A stretch of DNA of 9,801 nucleotides from assembly GCA_030656535.1 (NCBI GenBank), contig JAUSPL010000470.1, positions 1 to 9,801 on the forward strand. Direction: 5' to 3'. Positions within the stretch are counted from its first letter, which is position 1, and every line of letters starts with the position of its first letter. Origin of the DNA: Gemmobacter sp. GTDB lineage: Bacteria > Pseudomonadota > Alphaproteobacteria > Rhodobacterales > Rhodobacteraceae. Under the pieces are notes generated by a model. That model did no database searches. It worked only from the letters and a program-made list of their open reading frames with translations, and was not told where the DNA came from. The translations under genes were made by a program, and so were the position numbers. Positions 1 to 5,526 of this stretch are shown in pieces.

Positions 1-207
1 GAAAAGCTGAACCATCATCCTGAATGGCGCAACGTGTACAACGTGGTGGATGTGACACTCAGCACCCATGATTGCGACGGGGTGTCTGCGCTGGACGTTT
101 CGCTGGCGAAAAAGATGGACAAGCTGGCGGGTGATACCCCCGTTCAGCACGACCACGGCGCCCCGATCCTGTCTTTGTGCCAGATCCGCGCGTCAGGCAA
201 AGGCTGA
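1..207 (+). CDS. phhB: Pterin-4a-carbinolamine dehydratase, C-terminal part (5' end outside window)
   Basis: The window starts inside this gene; 68 residues and a TGA stop remain. The enzyme dehydrates 4a-hydroxytetrahydrobiopterin so that the pterin cofactor of aromatic amino acid hydroxylases can be recycled in the cytoplasm. The visible part carries the family signature: EKLNHHPEWRNVYN near residues 1-14, whose paired histidines and following tryptophan form the pterin site, then VTLSTHDCDGVSALD and the final helix with LAKKMDKLAG. After that helix the family normally stops within a few residues, but here about 24 more follow (GDTPVQHDHG to the end), rich in His, Asp and Gly, with no recognised domain. 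The family call is firm. Whether a phenylalanine hydroxylase gene lies upstream cannot be seen. The gene is convergent with the isomerase gene, whose stop lies 164 bases away. Confidence 0.9.
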   Translation, partial: EKLNHHPEWRNVYNVVDVTLSTHDCDGVSALDVSLAKKMDKLAGDTPVQHDHGAPILSLCQIRASGKG

Positions 208-337
208 CCTCGGATCAGACACTCGCATCAAGTTCGGCCAACCCGCCCCGCCCACAGCATCCAGACGCCCCGCGTTCTCTTGAACCTGGGGTGGTGCCGT
301 CGATCCAGCATCCGAACGCGCTTGATGATCTGTCCAT

Positions 338-359
338 ACGCTGACCCGGATTTCAGCGT
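338..359. terminator. Hairpin between convergent genes, possible bidirectional terminator
   Basis: ACGCTGA at 338-344 pairs perfectly with TCAGCGT at 353-359 around an 8-base loop (CCCGGATT). It lies 12 bases beyond the isomerase stop on the minus strand and 130 bases beyond the phhB stop. No T-run follows on either strand, so it is not a textbook intrinsic terminator. It may instead protect 3' ends or act with Rho. The rest of the 208-371 gap shows no further structure that I can support. Confidence 0.4.
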
Positions 360-371
360 GCCTGGGCGGCC

Positions 372-1055
372 CTACCCGGTCCAGCGGTCATAATCGCTGA
401 CCAAAAGGTGGCGGGGCGCGACGTCTTCGTCGATTTCGGCAAAACGTCCAATCGGTTCGCGAAAGATGTTGTCGGTCAGATCGTCATTCACGGTCGAGAC
501 TTCGCCAATCAGCACATCGCCGCCCTCGCCCCAAAAGGCATGCCAGTCGCCGGGCATAAGCGTAACGGATTCCCCCGGCGCAAGGGCAATCACCTCGCCG
601 GGGGTAAAGGTGCGCGGCACCCCATCGCACAGAACCGTACCGCCCGCATCGGCGTCAAATCTGCCAAAGCGGTCCGATCCATACAATTGCACGGCCAGCG
701 TCGCCCCACCCCGGTTGATGATATCCTCGGCCTTCAGGACATGGGTGTGCATGGGGCTTAGCTGATCGCGGCGCGAAATCAGCAGTTTTTCCGCATAGGC
801 CATCCCGCCGCCGCGTTGCAGATCCGTCAGCCGCCCATTGCGCAAGGTGAACAGGAACAGGCCCATCTGATCGAACCGGCCCTGCCCGTAATCGGTGATG
901 TCCCATCCCATCCGGGCCTCGACGATCCGCCCGGCACCAGCCTGCGCGCGGAACTGATCGGGCGTCCACGTGGCAAACGGCGGTAGCACAAAGCCGAACC
1001 TGCGGATCATTTGATCGGCTTCGGCCATGATGTCATTGATACGCGATCGTTTCAT
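372..1055 (-). CDS. D-lyxose ketol-isomerase family sugar isomerase (cupin fold)
   Basis: A 227-residue cytoplasmic protein of the D-lyxose/D-mannose isomerase family, which interconverts aldose and ketose sugars (D-lyxose/D-xylulose, D-mannose/D-fructose) with a divalent metal. The core is a cupin barrel. PMHTHVLKAEDIINRGG at residues 101-117 is the family signature; His103, His105 and Glu110, with His172 in GDWHAFWGEGGD, are the likely metal ligands. GEVSTVNDD (185-192) and a C-terminal segment rich in Pro, Arg and Asp are also typical. I chose the ATG at 1055 because GGAG lies 7 bases upstream and MKRSRINDIM opens like its relatives; an in-frame extension to 1130 has no such support. It lies 102 bases downstream of the PuuD-like gene on the same strand and may share its transcript. 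The true sugar is not deducible from sequence, and no kinase, transporter or regulator of a sugar pathway is visible nearby. Confidence 0.85.
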   Translation of the reverse strand: MKRSRINDIMAEADQMIRRFGFVLPPFATWTPDQFRAQAGAGRIVEARMGWDITDYGQGRFDQMGLFLFTLRNGRLTDLQRGGGMAYAEKLLISRRDQLSPMHTHVLKAEDIINRGGATLAVQLYGSDRFGRFDADAGGTVLCDGVPRTFTPGEVIALAPGESVTLMPGDWHAFWGEGGDVLIGEVSTVNDDLTDNIFREPIGRFAEIDEDVAPRHLLVSDYDRWTG

Positions 1056-1077
1056 GGCGGTTCTCCGGCCAAGGGTG

Positions 1078-1098
1078 GTTGCGCAGGCTGCTTGCAAC
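1078..1098. promoter_or_regulatory. Imperfect dyad upstream of the isomerase gene, possible operator
   Basis: GTTGC at 1078-1082 and GCAAC at 1094-1098 form an inverted repeat, with a smaller GCAG-G-CTGC dyad inside it. It lies 23-43 bases upstream of the isomerase start, a position suited to an operator for a dimeric regulator. I see no convincing -35/-10 pair for the isomerase gene in this gap, so it may instead be read from the PuuD-like gene's promoter. The arms are short and chance is a real alternative. Confidence 0.22.
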
Positions 1099-1157
1099 AG
1101 GGAACGGCCACACGGCCAAGGTGCGCCCATGTTTGCCCCGAATTGGGGAACGTCGCC

Positions 1158-1955
1158 TCAGGCCAGCCGGGCGGCGGGGGTCGGCGCGGTCACCCCCCCC
1201 AAAGCCCAGTCCTTGGCTGCCGCACCAAAAGCCGTGAACAGCGGGCGCGACACCGGATCTGTGGCAGCGTTGTATTCCGGGTGCCACTGCACCGACAGGG
1301 AAAAGCCCGGCGCGTCGCGGACAGAAATCGCCTCGGGGGTTCCATCCGGGGCCAGGCCCTCGACTACGATTCGCGCACCTGCCCGCGCGATTCCCTGTCC
1401 GTGCAGCGAATTGGTCATCACTTCTTCGGCGCCGAACAGGCGGGCAAAAATCCCGCCCGGGGTGAACCGCACCACATGGCGCAGCGCGAACTTTTCTTCC
1501 AGCGTTCCGTCTGGCGGCATGCGGTGGTTCAGCCGTCCCGGCAAATCGCGGATTTCAGGATAGAGTGTCCCCCCAAGCGCCACGTTCACCTCTTGGAACC
1601 CGCGACAAATGCCCAGAAACGGTTGCCCCCGTTCCACACATGCACGAATCAACGGCAAGGTAATTGCATCCCGCCCCCGGTCGAAATCCCCATGTGCCGG
1701 GGTTTCATCTTCGCCGTACTCGGACGGATGAACGTTGGGTCGCCCGCCAGTCAACAAAAACCCGTCGCATGTGGCCAGCAGTTCTTCGACCGAAACCAGA
1801 CGAGGATCGGCGGGAATCACCAAGGGCATGCAACAGGCCACCTCGGCCACCGCCTGACAGTTCATCAAACCCGTGCCGTGGACACGATAGGTTTCATTGA
1901 TGATGTTCTGGTTCCCGATGATGCCGATGACGGGGCGGGATTTGGGGCTTTTCAT
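1158..1955 (-). CDS. Class I glutamine-amidotransferase-like hydrolase, PuuD/peptidase C26 family
   Basis: A 265-residue cytoplasmic protein of the gamma-glutamyl-gamma-aminobutyrate hydrolase family. Members cleave gamma-glutamyl amides, best known from putrescine breakdown. The alpha/beta core starts at RPVIGIIGNQNII (7-19). The oxyanion loop is FLLTGGRPNVHP (66-77). The nucleophile elbow FLGICRGFQEVN (113-124) holds Cys117, and VQWHPEY (222-228) gives His225 and Glu227, completing the triad. LHGQGI (184-189) and NHRMPP (143-148) are family features of the substrate face. The ATG at 1955 is preceded by AAAAGGA with an 8-base spacer; the in-frame ATG at 1976 lacks a good site and would fall at the predicted transcription start. 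No other putrescine-pathway genes (gamma-glutamylputrescine ligase, oxidase, aldehyde dehydrogenase) are in the window, so the substrate is open and another gamma-glutamyl amide is possible. Confidence 0.85.
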   Translation of the reverse strand: MKSPKSRPVIGIIGNQNIINETYRVHGTGLMNCQAVAEVACCMPLVIPADPRLVSVEELLATCDGFLLTGGRPNVHPSEYGEDETPAHGDFDRGRDAITLPLIRACVERGQPFLGICRGFQEVNVALGGTLYPEIRDLPGRLNHRMPPDGTLEEKFALRHVVRFTPGGIFARLFGAEEVMTNSLHGQGIARAGARIVVEGLAPDGTPEAISVRDAPGFSLSVQWHPEYNAATDPVSRPLFTAFGAAAKDWALGGVTAPTPAARLA

Positions 1956-1963
1956 GGGCCTTG

Positions 1964-1970
1964 TCCTTTT
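1964..1970 (-). promoter_or_regulatory. Ribosome binding site deciding the PuuD-like start
   Basis: On the minus strand this reads AAAAGGA, 8 bases before the ATG at 1955. The alternative ATG at 1976 has only GGGG directly against it, so this site selects the shorter, 265-residue product. Confidence 0.6.
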
Positions 1971-1982
1971 GCGCATCCCCCG

Positions 1983-2011
1983 AGCATAGGGTGCCTGCCG
2001 CGCAGCGTGAA
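1983..2011 (-). promoter_or_regulatory. Candidate sigma-70 promoter of the PuuD-like gene
   Basis: Minus strand: TTCACG (-35, 2006-2011), 17-base spacer, TATGCT (-10, 1983-1988). Each hexamer matches 4 of 6 consensus bases. Transcription would begin near 1976, giving a leader of about 20 bases that contains the ribosome binding site. Spacing and position are good but the hexamers are only moderate, as is common in alphaproteobacteria. Confidence 0.4.
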
Positions 2012-2032
2012 GGGGCAAGGACGCCCAAATGC

Positions 2033-2060
2033 CGCGAACTTTCGCGTTTGCCTGCGAAAG
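2033..2060. repeat. Two overlapping, mutually exclusive inverted repeats
   Basis: CGCGAA (2033-2038) can pair with TTCGCG (2041-2046). CTTTCGC (2039-2045) can instead pair with GCGAAAG (2054-2060) across an 8-base loop. Both use 2041-2045, so only one can form at a time in RNA. The block lies about 55-85 bases upstream of the predicted start of the PuuD-like transcript and 135 bases or more after the tadA stop. It could be a bipartite protein-binding site or a 3' hairpin of the tadA transcript; no T-run follows it. Confidence 0.4.
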
Positions 2061-2126
2061 CAGCATCAAAGACCCCAAACGACCCCTGCTCCGTCTTGGA
2101 GTCCATGTGGCCCGATCACTGCAAGG

Positions 2127-2197
2127 CAGGTCGCACTGGGCCAGTTTCTCCCGACCTGCAGGGACATTGACCTGCCCTTGCCAACGTCCGACAGGTC
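2127..2197. repeat. Cluster of four GACCTG/CAGGTC hexamers after tadA
   Basis: CAGGTC occurs at 2127-2132 and 2192-2197, and GACCTG at 2153-2158 and 2169-2174. The first two are part of an 8-bp perfect inverted repeat (GCAGGTCG 2126-2133, CGACCTGC 2152-2159). The last two form a 6-bp inverted repeat whose outer arm overlaps the tadA stop codon. On the minus strand this makes two consecutive hairpins directly after tadA. They may end or stabilise the tadA transcript or bind a regulator. Confidence 0.4.
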
Positions 2198-2651
2198 AGC
2201 CGCGGCGCCCCGCGAAGAATGTCCTTAAAAGACCCTCGGCCTCGGTTGCGGCGATTCCGTCATAAATTTCAGGGACATGGTGGCATTGCGGATGTGCAAA
2301 AACGCGCGCCCCGACGGCCACCCCGCCAGATTTGGGGTCCGCCGCCCCATAGTATAGCCGACCGATGCGCGCCGCAGAAATCGCGGCCGCACACATCGGG
2401 CATGGCTCCAGCGTCACATAAAGGTCGTGCCCGATCAGCCGTTCCGACCCCAGAGCACCGCAGGCAGACCGGATCGCCAGGACCTCGGCGTGGGCGGTGG
2501 GGTCGTGCAGTTCCCGGGTCCGGTTGCCTGCGCGCGCCACAACGGCGCCGCCAGGAGCCACCACCACGGCGCCAACCGGGACCTCGCCGCGCATCGCCGC
2601 GGCCCGGGCCTCGGCCAGCGCCATATCCATGTAGCTGCGAAAATCGCTCAT
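2196..2651 (-). CDS. tadA: tRNA-specific adenosine deaminase TadA
   Basis: A 151-residue cytidine-deaminase-fold enzyme that converts adenosine to inosine at position 34 of the arginine tRNA anticodon ACG, so one tRNA can read three arginine codons. It is normally essential. Zinc ligands and catalytic residues are in place: HAE at 54-56 (His54 ligand, Glu56 proton shuttle) and PCPMC at 83-87 (Cys84 and Cys87 ligands). EVPVGAVVV (23-31) and the C-terminal LLRTFFAGRRG are typical. Length is normal. I chose the ATG at 2651 (MSDFRSYMDMAL), which matches where TadA proteins usually begin; an extension to a TTG at 2687 adds residues not expected in the family. The upstream sequence is G-rich with only a weak ribosome site. 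The gene is divergent from rluB. Confidence 0.95.
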   Translation of the reverse strand: MSDFRSYMDMALAEARAAAMRGEVPVGAVVVAPGGAVVARAGNRTRELHDPTAHAEVLAIRSACGALGSERLIGHDLYVTLEPCPMCAAAISAARIGRLYYGAADPKSGGVAVGARVFAHPQCHHVPEIYDGIAATEAEGLLRTFFAGRRG

Positions 2652-2719
2652 CTGGCCCGCCTTGCCCCGCCATGCCCTGACTGACAAGCCGCCCTCAAAC
2701 GGTCCCTTGCCCCTTGGCC

Positions 2720-2746
2720 TTGATACAAATATCCTCTTAGGCCCGG
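2720..2746. other. A/T-rich motif in the tadA-rluB divergent region, possible interspersed repeat
   Basis: On the minus strand CCGGGCCTAAGAGG precedes ATATTTGTATCAAGG. This is an A/T-rich island in very G/C-rich surroundings, between two divergent start codons. From memory, intergenic elements of the form 'GGATATTT...CAAG' after a G/C-rich block recur in Rhodobacteraceae genomes, and this looks like one copy. It is the only copy in the window. It could equally carry promoter elements for either gene, although I could not place a good -35/-10 pair. Confidence 0.3.
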
Positions 2747-2807
2747 GGGCAAGTGGCTTCCGGGGTCAATGCCCCGCGCCACGCCGGGCCGGAGAGTGCG
2801 CAAAGCC

Positions 2808-4304
2808 ATGGCCAGAAGCCCAAGAAACCCCGCAGGACCCGATACCCCGCCGCGCAAAACTGCGGCAAAGGCGGCAATGACCTCGGCCCCGAAACCTGCT
2901 GCAAAGCCTGCCAAAGCAAACCCCGGTGAACGCATCGCCAAGGTGCTGGCGCGCGCAGGCATCGCCTCGCGCCGCGAAGCAGAGCGCATGATCGAATTGG
3001 GCCAGATCGCGGTCAACGGCAAGGTAATCGACAGCCCGGCCTTGAATGTCGCCCCGACCGACCGGGTGACGATCGACGGCCACCCCCTGCCCGCGGCCGA
3101 ACCAGCGCGGCTTTGGCTTTATCACAAGCCACTGGGCCTTGTGACGTCCGAACGCGATGAAAAAGGCCGTGATACCGTATTCGACAACTTGCCCGAAGAC
3201 ATGCCCCGCGTCATGTCCATCGGACGACTTGACCTCAACTCTGAGGGTCTTTTGCTGCTGACCAACGATGGCGAGTTGAAGCGCCGGCTTGAACTGCCCT
3301 CGACCGGATGGCTGCGCAAATATCGTGTTCGGGTCAAAGGCAACCCAACCGACCCCGAACTTGAACCTTTGCGCAAAGGCATCAAGGTCGATGGTGAGGA
3401 CTTTCAGCCAATGGTGGTGATCCTTGATCGCCACCAGGGTGCCAACGCCTGGCTGACCATTGGTATTCGCGAAGGGCGCAATCGCGAAATCCGTCGCGCG
3501 CTGGATTCGGTCGGCCTTAGCGTAAACCGCTTGATCCGCGTCAGCTATGGCCCGTTCAGACTGGGCGAACTTGAACCCGGCGCGGTCGAAGAAGTACGCC
3601 CCAAGGTCTTGCGTGACCAATTGGGGCACGACGGCGCCACGGATACCGGCGATGAACCTGCCCCGCGCACACGGCAGCGCGCGCGCCCGGACGCCCCTGC
3701 CCGCGCCGCACCAAAACCCGACCGCCACGCCACCGACCTTGGTGCACCGCCAACCTCGCGCCGCGGTGCCAAGATTGCCAACGCGCGCAGCCGGGCCGAA
3801 GGCGCGGGGACGGCAAGCACAACAGGACCGCGCGGCGAAGCCGTTCGCAGCGCAACCACGCGCGGCACCGGGACCGCGCGCGGCGAGGCCCCCCGCAAGA
3901 CGGGGGGGAACCCGGCTAGCCGCCCAAACGCAAGCGATGATCGGGCAGAACCGCGCAAGACCTTTGCCAGCCGCACAGGCAAGCCAGCCACCGACGCCAC
4001 CAGCAAGTCCCGCGGCCCGCGCACGCCCCGCGATGAAGACGGACCACGCAAGACCACCGCCACCCGCGCGCCAAGGGCAACCACCGGCTCGGCAAAGCCC
4101 CGCGAAGGTGACCAAGGTGGCCCCAGGACGCGCAGCGTAAGATCCGACGCTTCATCCGAACGCAGCCCGAAATCAGACGCCGTTCGGGCACGCAGCGCGA
4201 AACCCCGCCCCGAGGGCAATGACGGACGCCCATCAACCCCACGGCCAAAGTCGCCTCGGGCCACTGCGCCGCGGCCCGGTGGTGGCAAACCCCGCAAGCC
4301 ATAG
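2808..4304 (+). CDS. rluB: 23S rRNA pseudouridine synthase, RluB/RsuA family, with long basic tail
   Basis: This enzyme isomerises a uridine in 23S rRNA (U2605 in E. coli RluB). An S4 RNA-binding domain begins at GERIAKVLARAGIASRREAE and runs to RVTIDG. The catalytic domain follows, with IGRLDLNSEGLLLLTNDG, where the Asp of GRLD (base 3231-3233) is the nucleophile, and later IREGRNREIRRA and LIRVSYGPF, all typical. The core ends near base 3636. About 220 residues of Arg/Lys/Ala/Pro/Thr-rich low-complexity tail follow, with PRKT three times, probably disordered and RNA-binding. The start is uncertain. ATG at 2808 (498 residues) has GGAG 13 bases upstream; ATG at 2769 adds 13 residues with a poor site; ATG at 2877 has AAAGG 5 bases upstream and would drop the Pro/Lys-rich N-terminus. 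RsuA or RluE is less likely because the S4 domain and sequence are RluB-like. Confidence 0.88.
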   Translation: MARSPRNPAGPDTPPRKTAAKAAMTSAPKPAAKPAKANPGERIAKVLARAGIASRREAERMIELGQIAVNGKVIDSPALNVAPTDRVTIDGHPLPAAEPARLWLYHKPLGLVTSERDEKGRDTVFDNLPEDMPRVMSIGRLDLNSEGLLLLTNDGELKRRLELPSTGWLRKYRVRVKGNPTDPELEPLRKGIKVDGEDFQPMVVILDRHQGANAWLTIGIREGRNREIRRALDSVGLSVNRLIRVSYGPFRLGELEPGAVEEVRPKVLRDQLGHDGATDTGDEPAPRTRQRARPDAPARAAPKPDRHATDLGAPPTSRRGAKIANARSRAEGAGTASTTGPRGEAVRSATTRGTGTARGEAPRKTGGNPASRPNASDDRAEPRKTFASRTGKPATDATSKSRGPRTPRDEDGPRKTTATRAPRATTGSAKPREGDQGGPRTRSVRSDASSERSPKSDAVRARSAKPRPEGNDGRPSTPRPKSPRATAPRPGGGKPRKP

Positions 4305-4385
4305 ACGCCCTGGCTTGGCGCAGGTTCGGACCTCAAGTTTAGGGAGGCCTTGGCTGGAGCTTTGGGGTCGTCACCTGTCCAATGT

Positions 4386-4406
4386 TGGCGGAACCCCGCC
4401 ACTTTT
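4386..4406 (+). terminator. Intrinsic terminator after rluB
   Basis: TGGCGG (4386-4391) pairs with CCGCCA (4396-4401) around an AACC loop, followed by C and TTTT (4403-4406). It lies 82 bases after the rluB stop and 71 bases before the miniprotein start, which separates rluB from the following operon. The T-run is short, so termination may be partial. Confidence 0.55.
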
Positions 4407-4420
4407 CCCCCTGGTGGATG

Positions 4421-4450
4421 CTGGCGCAAGGCCTTGGCATCCCATATACT
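4421..4450 (+). promoter_or_regulatory. Candidate promoter of the XpaC-TelA-SPFH operon
   Basis: TATACT at 4445-4450 is a good -10 hexamer (5 of 6), in an A/T-rich patch 28 bases before the miniprotein ATG. The best -35 is CTGGCG (4421-4426), 18 bases upstream and only 3 of 6. The site lies directly after the rluB terminator, where an operon promoter is expected. The weak -35 would suit activator or alternative-sigma control, but I cannot name one. Confidence 0.35.
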
Positions 4451-4477
4451 CTGAATAGGGCATAAGGACGGGACAGC

Positions 4478-4561
4478 ATGGGCCAAAAAGGCATACAACG
4501 GGCGGCGTTCTTTTTGTTGCTGGCGCTTTTTGTCTATGCCGCAACGACAGGGATTGCCTGA
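4478..4561 (+). CDS. 27-residue single-pass membrane miniprotein
   Basis: A short reading frame encoding MGQKGIQRAA, then a hydrophobic helix of about 17 residues (FFLLLALFVYAATTGIA) and a TGA stop. AAGGA lies 9 bases upstream of the ATG. Its stop overlaps the xpaC start by one base (TGATG), a classic sign of translational coupling. The Lys and Arg before the helix predict an N-terminus in the cytoplasm and a single inner-membrane segment. It is too short for most gene finders and I recognise no family. It may be a small membrane subunit of the XpaC/TelA assembly, or a leader whose translation sets xpaC expression. The good ribosome site and exact overlap argue against chance, but coding at this length cannot be proven from one sequence. 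Confidence 0.5.
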   Translation: MGQKGIQRAAFFLLLALFVYAATTGIA

Positions 4562-5466
4562 TGGCACAAAGATTTGGCGGAAAATTCAGCCCGGGGGACG
4601 ACAGCGCGTCCAAGACCGGGGCGCCCAAGACCGCGGCGCCCGAACGCGGCGCGGGGCTTGCCCATGCGCGGCCGGCCCGGGTCGGGGCGCGGGTCAACCT
4701 GTTGTTCTTGATGCCGTTTGTCTTTGCGTTTACCGCTTTCACGCAGGGCGCGGTCGGGCTTGGGCTTGACCTTGCTGCGTTTGTCACCCTGATCCTGGCT
4801 GCCTGGCTGACCCGCGAAGGCGAACTGGCCCACGAAGCCTATGACGCGCGGTCGGTCGCCCGCCGCCCGGCCTTTCCGCGAAAAGGCTTTGCTGCGGTGC
4901 TGACGGGGATCGGTCTGGGTTTGGGCACGTTCATTCCGTCAGAGGGGATCGCGGCGCCGCTGATCCTTGGTGTGATCGGGGCAGTGCTGCATTTTGTGGC
5001 ATTCGGCCCCGACCCCATGCGCGACAAGGGCATGGAGGGCGTGGACCGGACCCAGACAGAACGGGTGGCCCGCGCTGTCGATGAGGCCGAAAAACATATC
5101 GCCGCGATGAAGGACGCCGTGCTGCGCGCGTCGGATCGCGACCTGATCGCCCGGGTCGACCGTTTTGCCAACACCGCCCGCGCGATGTTTCGCAGCGTCG
5201 AATCCGACCCGCGTGACCTGACTGCCGCCCGTCGGTATTTGTCTGTCTATCTTGAAGGTGCGCGCGATGCGACCGTGCGGTTTGCCGATCTCTATGGCCG
5301 CCGTCGCGATCCGCAGGTTCGCGCGGACTATGCCGCCTTGCTGGACGATCTGGACAGCCGCTTTGCCCAACGGACCGAGACGCTTTTGGGCAATGACCGC
5401 ACCAGCCTTGACGTCGAAATCGAAGTGCTTCGAGAACGCCTGGCGCTGGATGCGCCTCATACCTGA
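4561..5466 (+). CDS. xpaC: XpaC-family membrane protein
   Basis: A 301-residue inner-membrane protein of the 5-bromo-4-chloroindolyl phosphate hydrolysis (XpaC) family. The name comes from a Bacillus subtilis colony phenotype; no phosphatase active site is visible, so enzymatic function is doubtful. Residues 1-44 are a polar, probably cytoplasmic Pro/Ala/Lys segment. Hydrophobic helices follow at about 46-60, 65-83, 110-126 and 130-148. The FGPDPMRDKGMEGVD stretch (148-162) marks the family. The rest is charged helix, likely coiled coil and cytoplasmic (EAEKHIAAMKD, LLDDLDSRFAQRTE). Family members usually sit beside TelA, as here, 60 bases upstream, which suggests a shared membrane complex with XpaC as its anchor. 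The start overlaps the miniprotein stop by one base, so translation is probably coupled. Confidence 0.82.
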   Translation: MAQRFGGKFSPGDDSASKTGAPKTAAPERGAGLAHARPARVGARVNLLFLMPFVFAFTAFTQGAVGLGLDLAAFVTLILAAWLTREGELAHEAYDARSVARRPAFPRKGFAAVLTGIGLGLGTFIPSEGIAAPLILGVIGAVLHFVAFGPDPMRDKGMEGVDRTQTERVARAVDEAEKHIAAMKDAVLRASDRDLIARVDRFANTARAMFRSVESDPRDLTAARRYLSVYLEGARDATVRFADLYGRRRDPQVRADYAALLDDLDSRFAQRTETLLGNDRTSLDVEIEVLRERLALDAPHT

Positions 5467-5526
5467 TCCGCCAGATGAACCAGTATCCCCGCGCCCCGGC
5501 GCCACAGCGAGAGTGAGACCATCGAC

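Noticed and set aside
1109..1152. CCCC-GAATT-GGGG and GGCC-ACAC-GGCC small hairpins after the PuuD-like stop
   Set aside because: Stems of four base pairs without a T-run are expected by chance in DNA of this composition, so I do not call a terminator.
1011..2228. 405-codon open frame on the plus strand opposite the PuuD-like gene
   Set aside because: It is antisense to a clear catalytic-triad protein and part of tadA, with no motif of its own.
2766..4115. 449-codon open frame on the minus strand opposite rluB
   Set aside because: It has no recognisable domain, is Ala/Gly/Arg/Cys-rich noise and arises from the G/C-rich codon use of the RluB tail on the other strand.
3545..4567. 340-codon open frame on the minus strand across the RluB tail
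   Set aside because: It mirrors the repetitive tail codons, crosses the terminator and intergenic region, and has no homologous motif.
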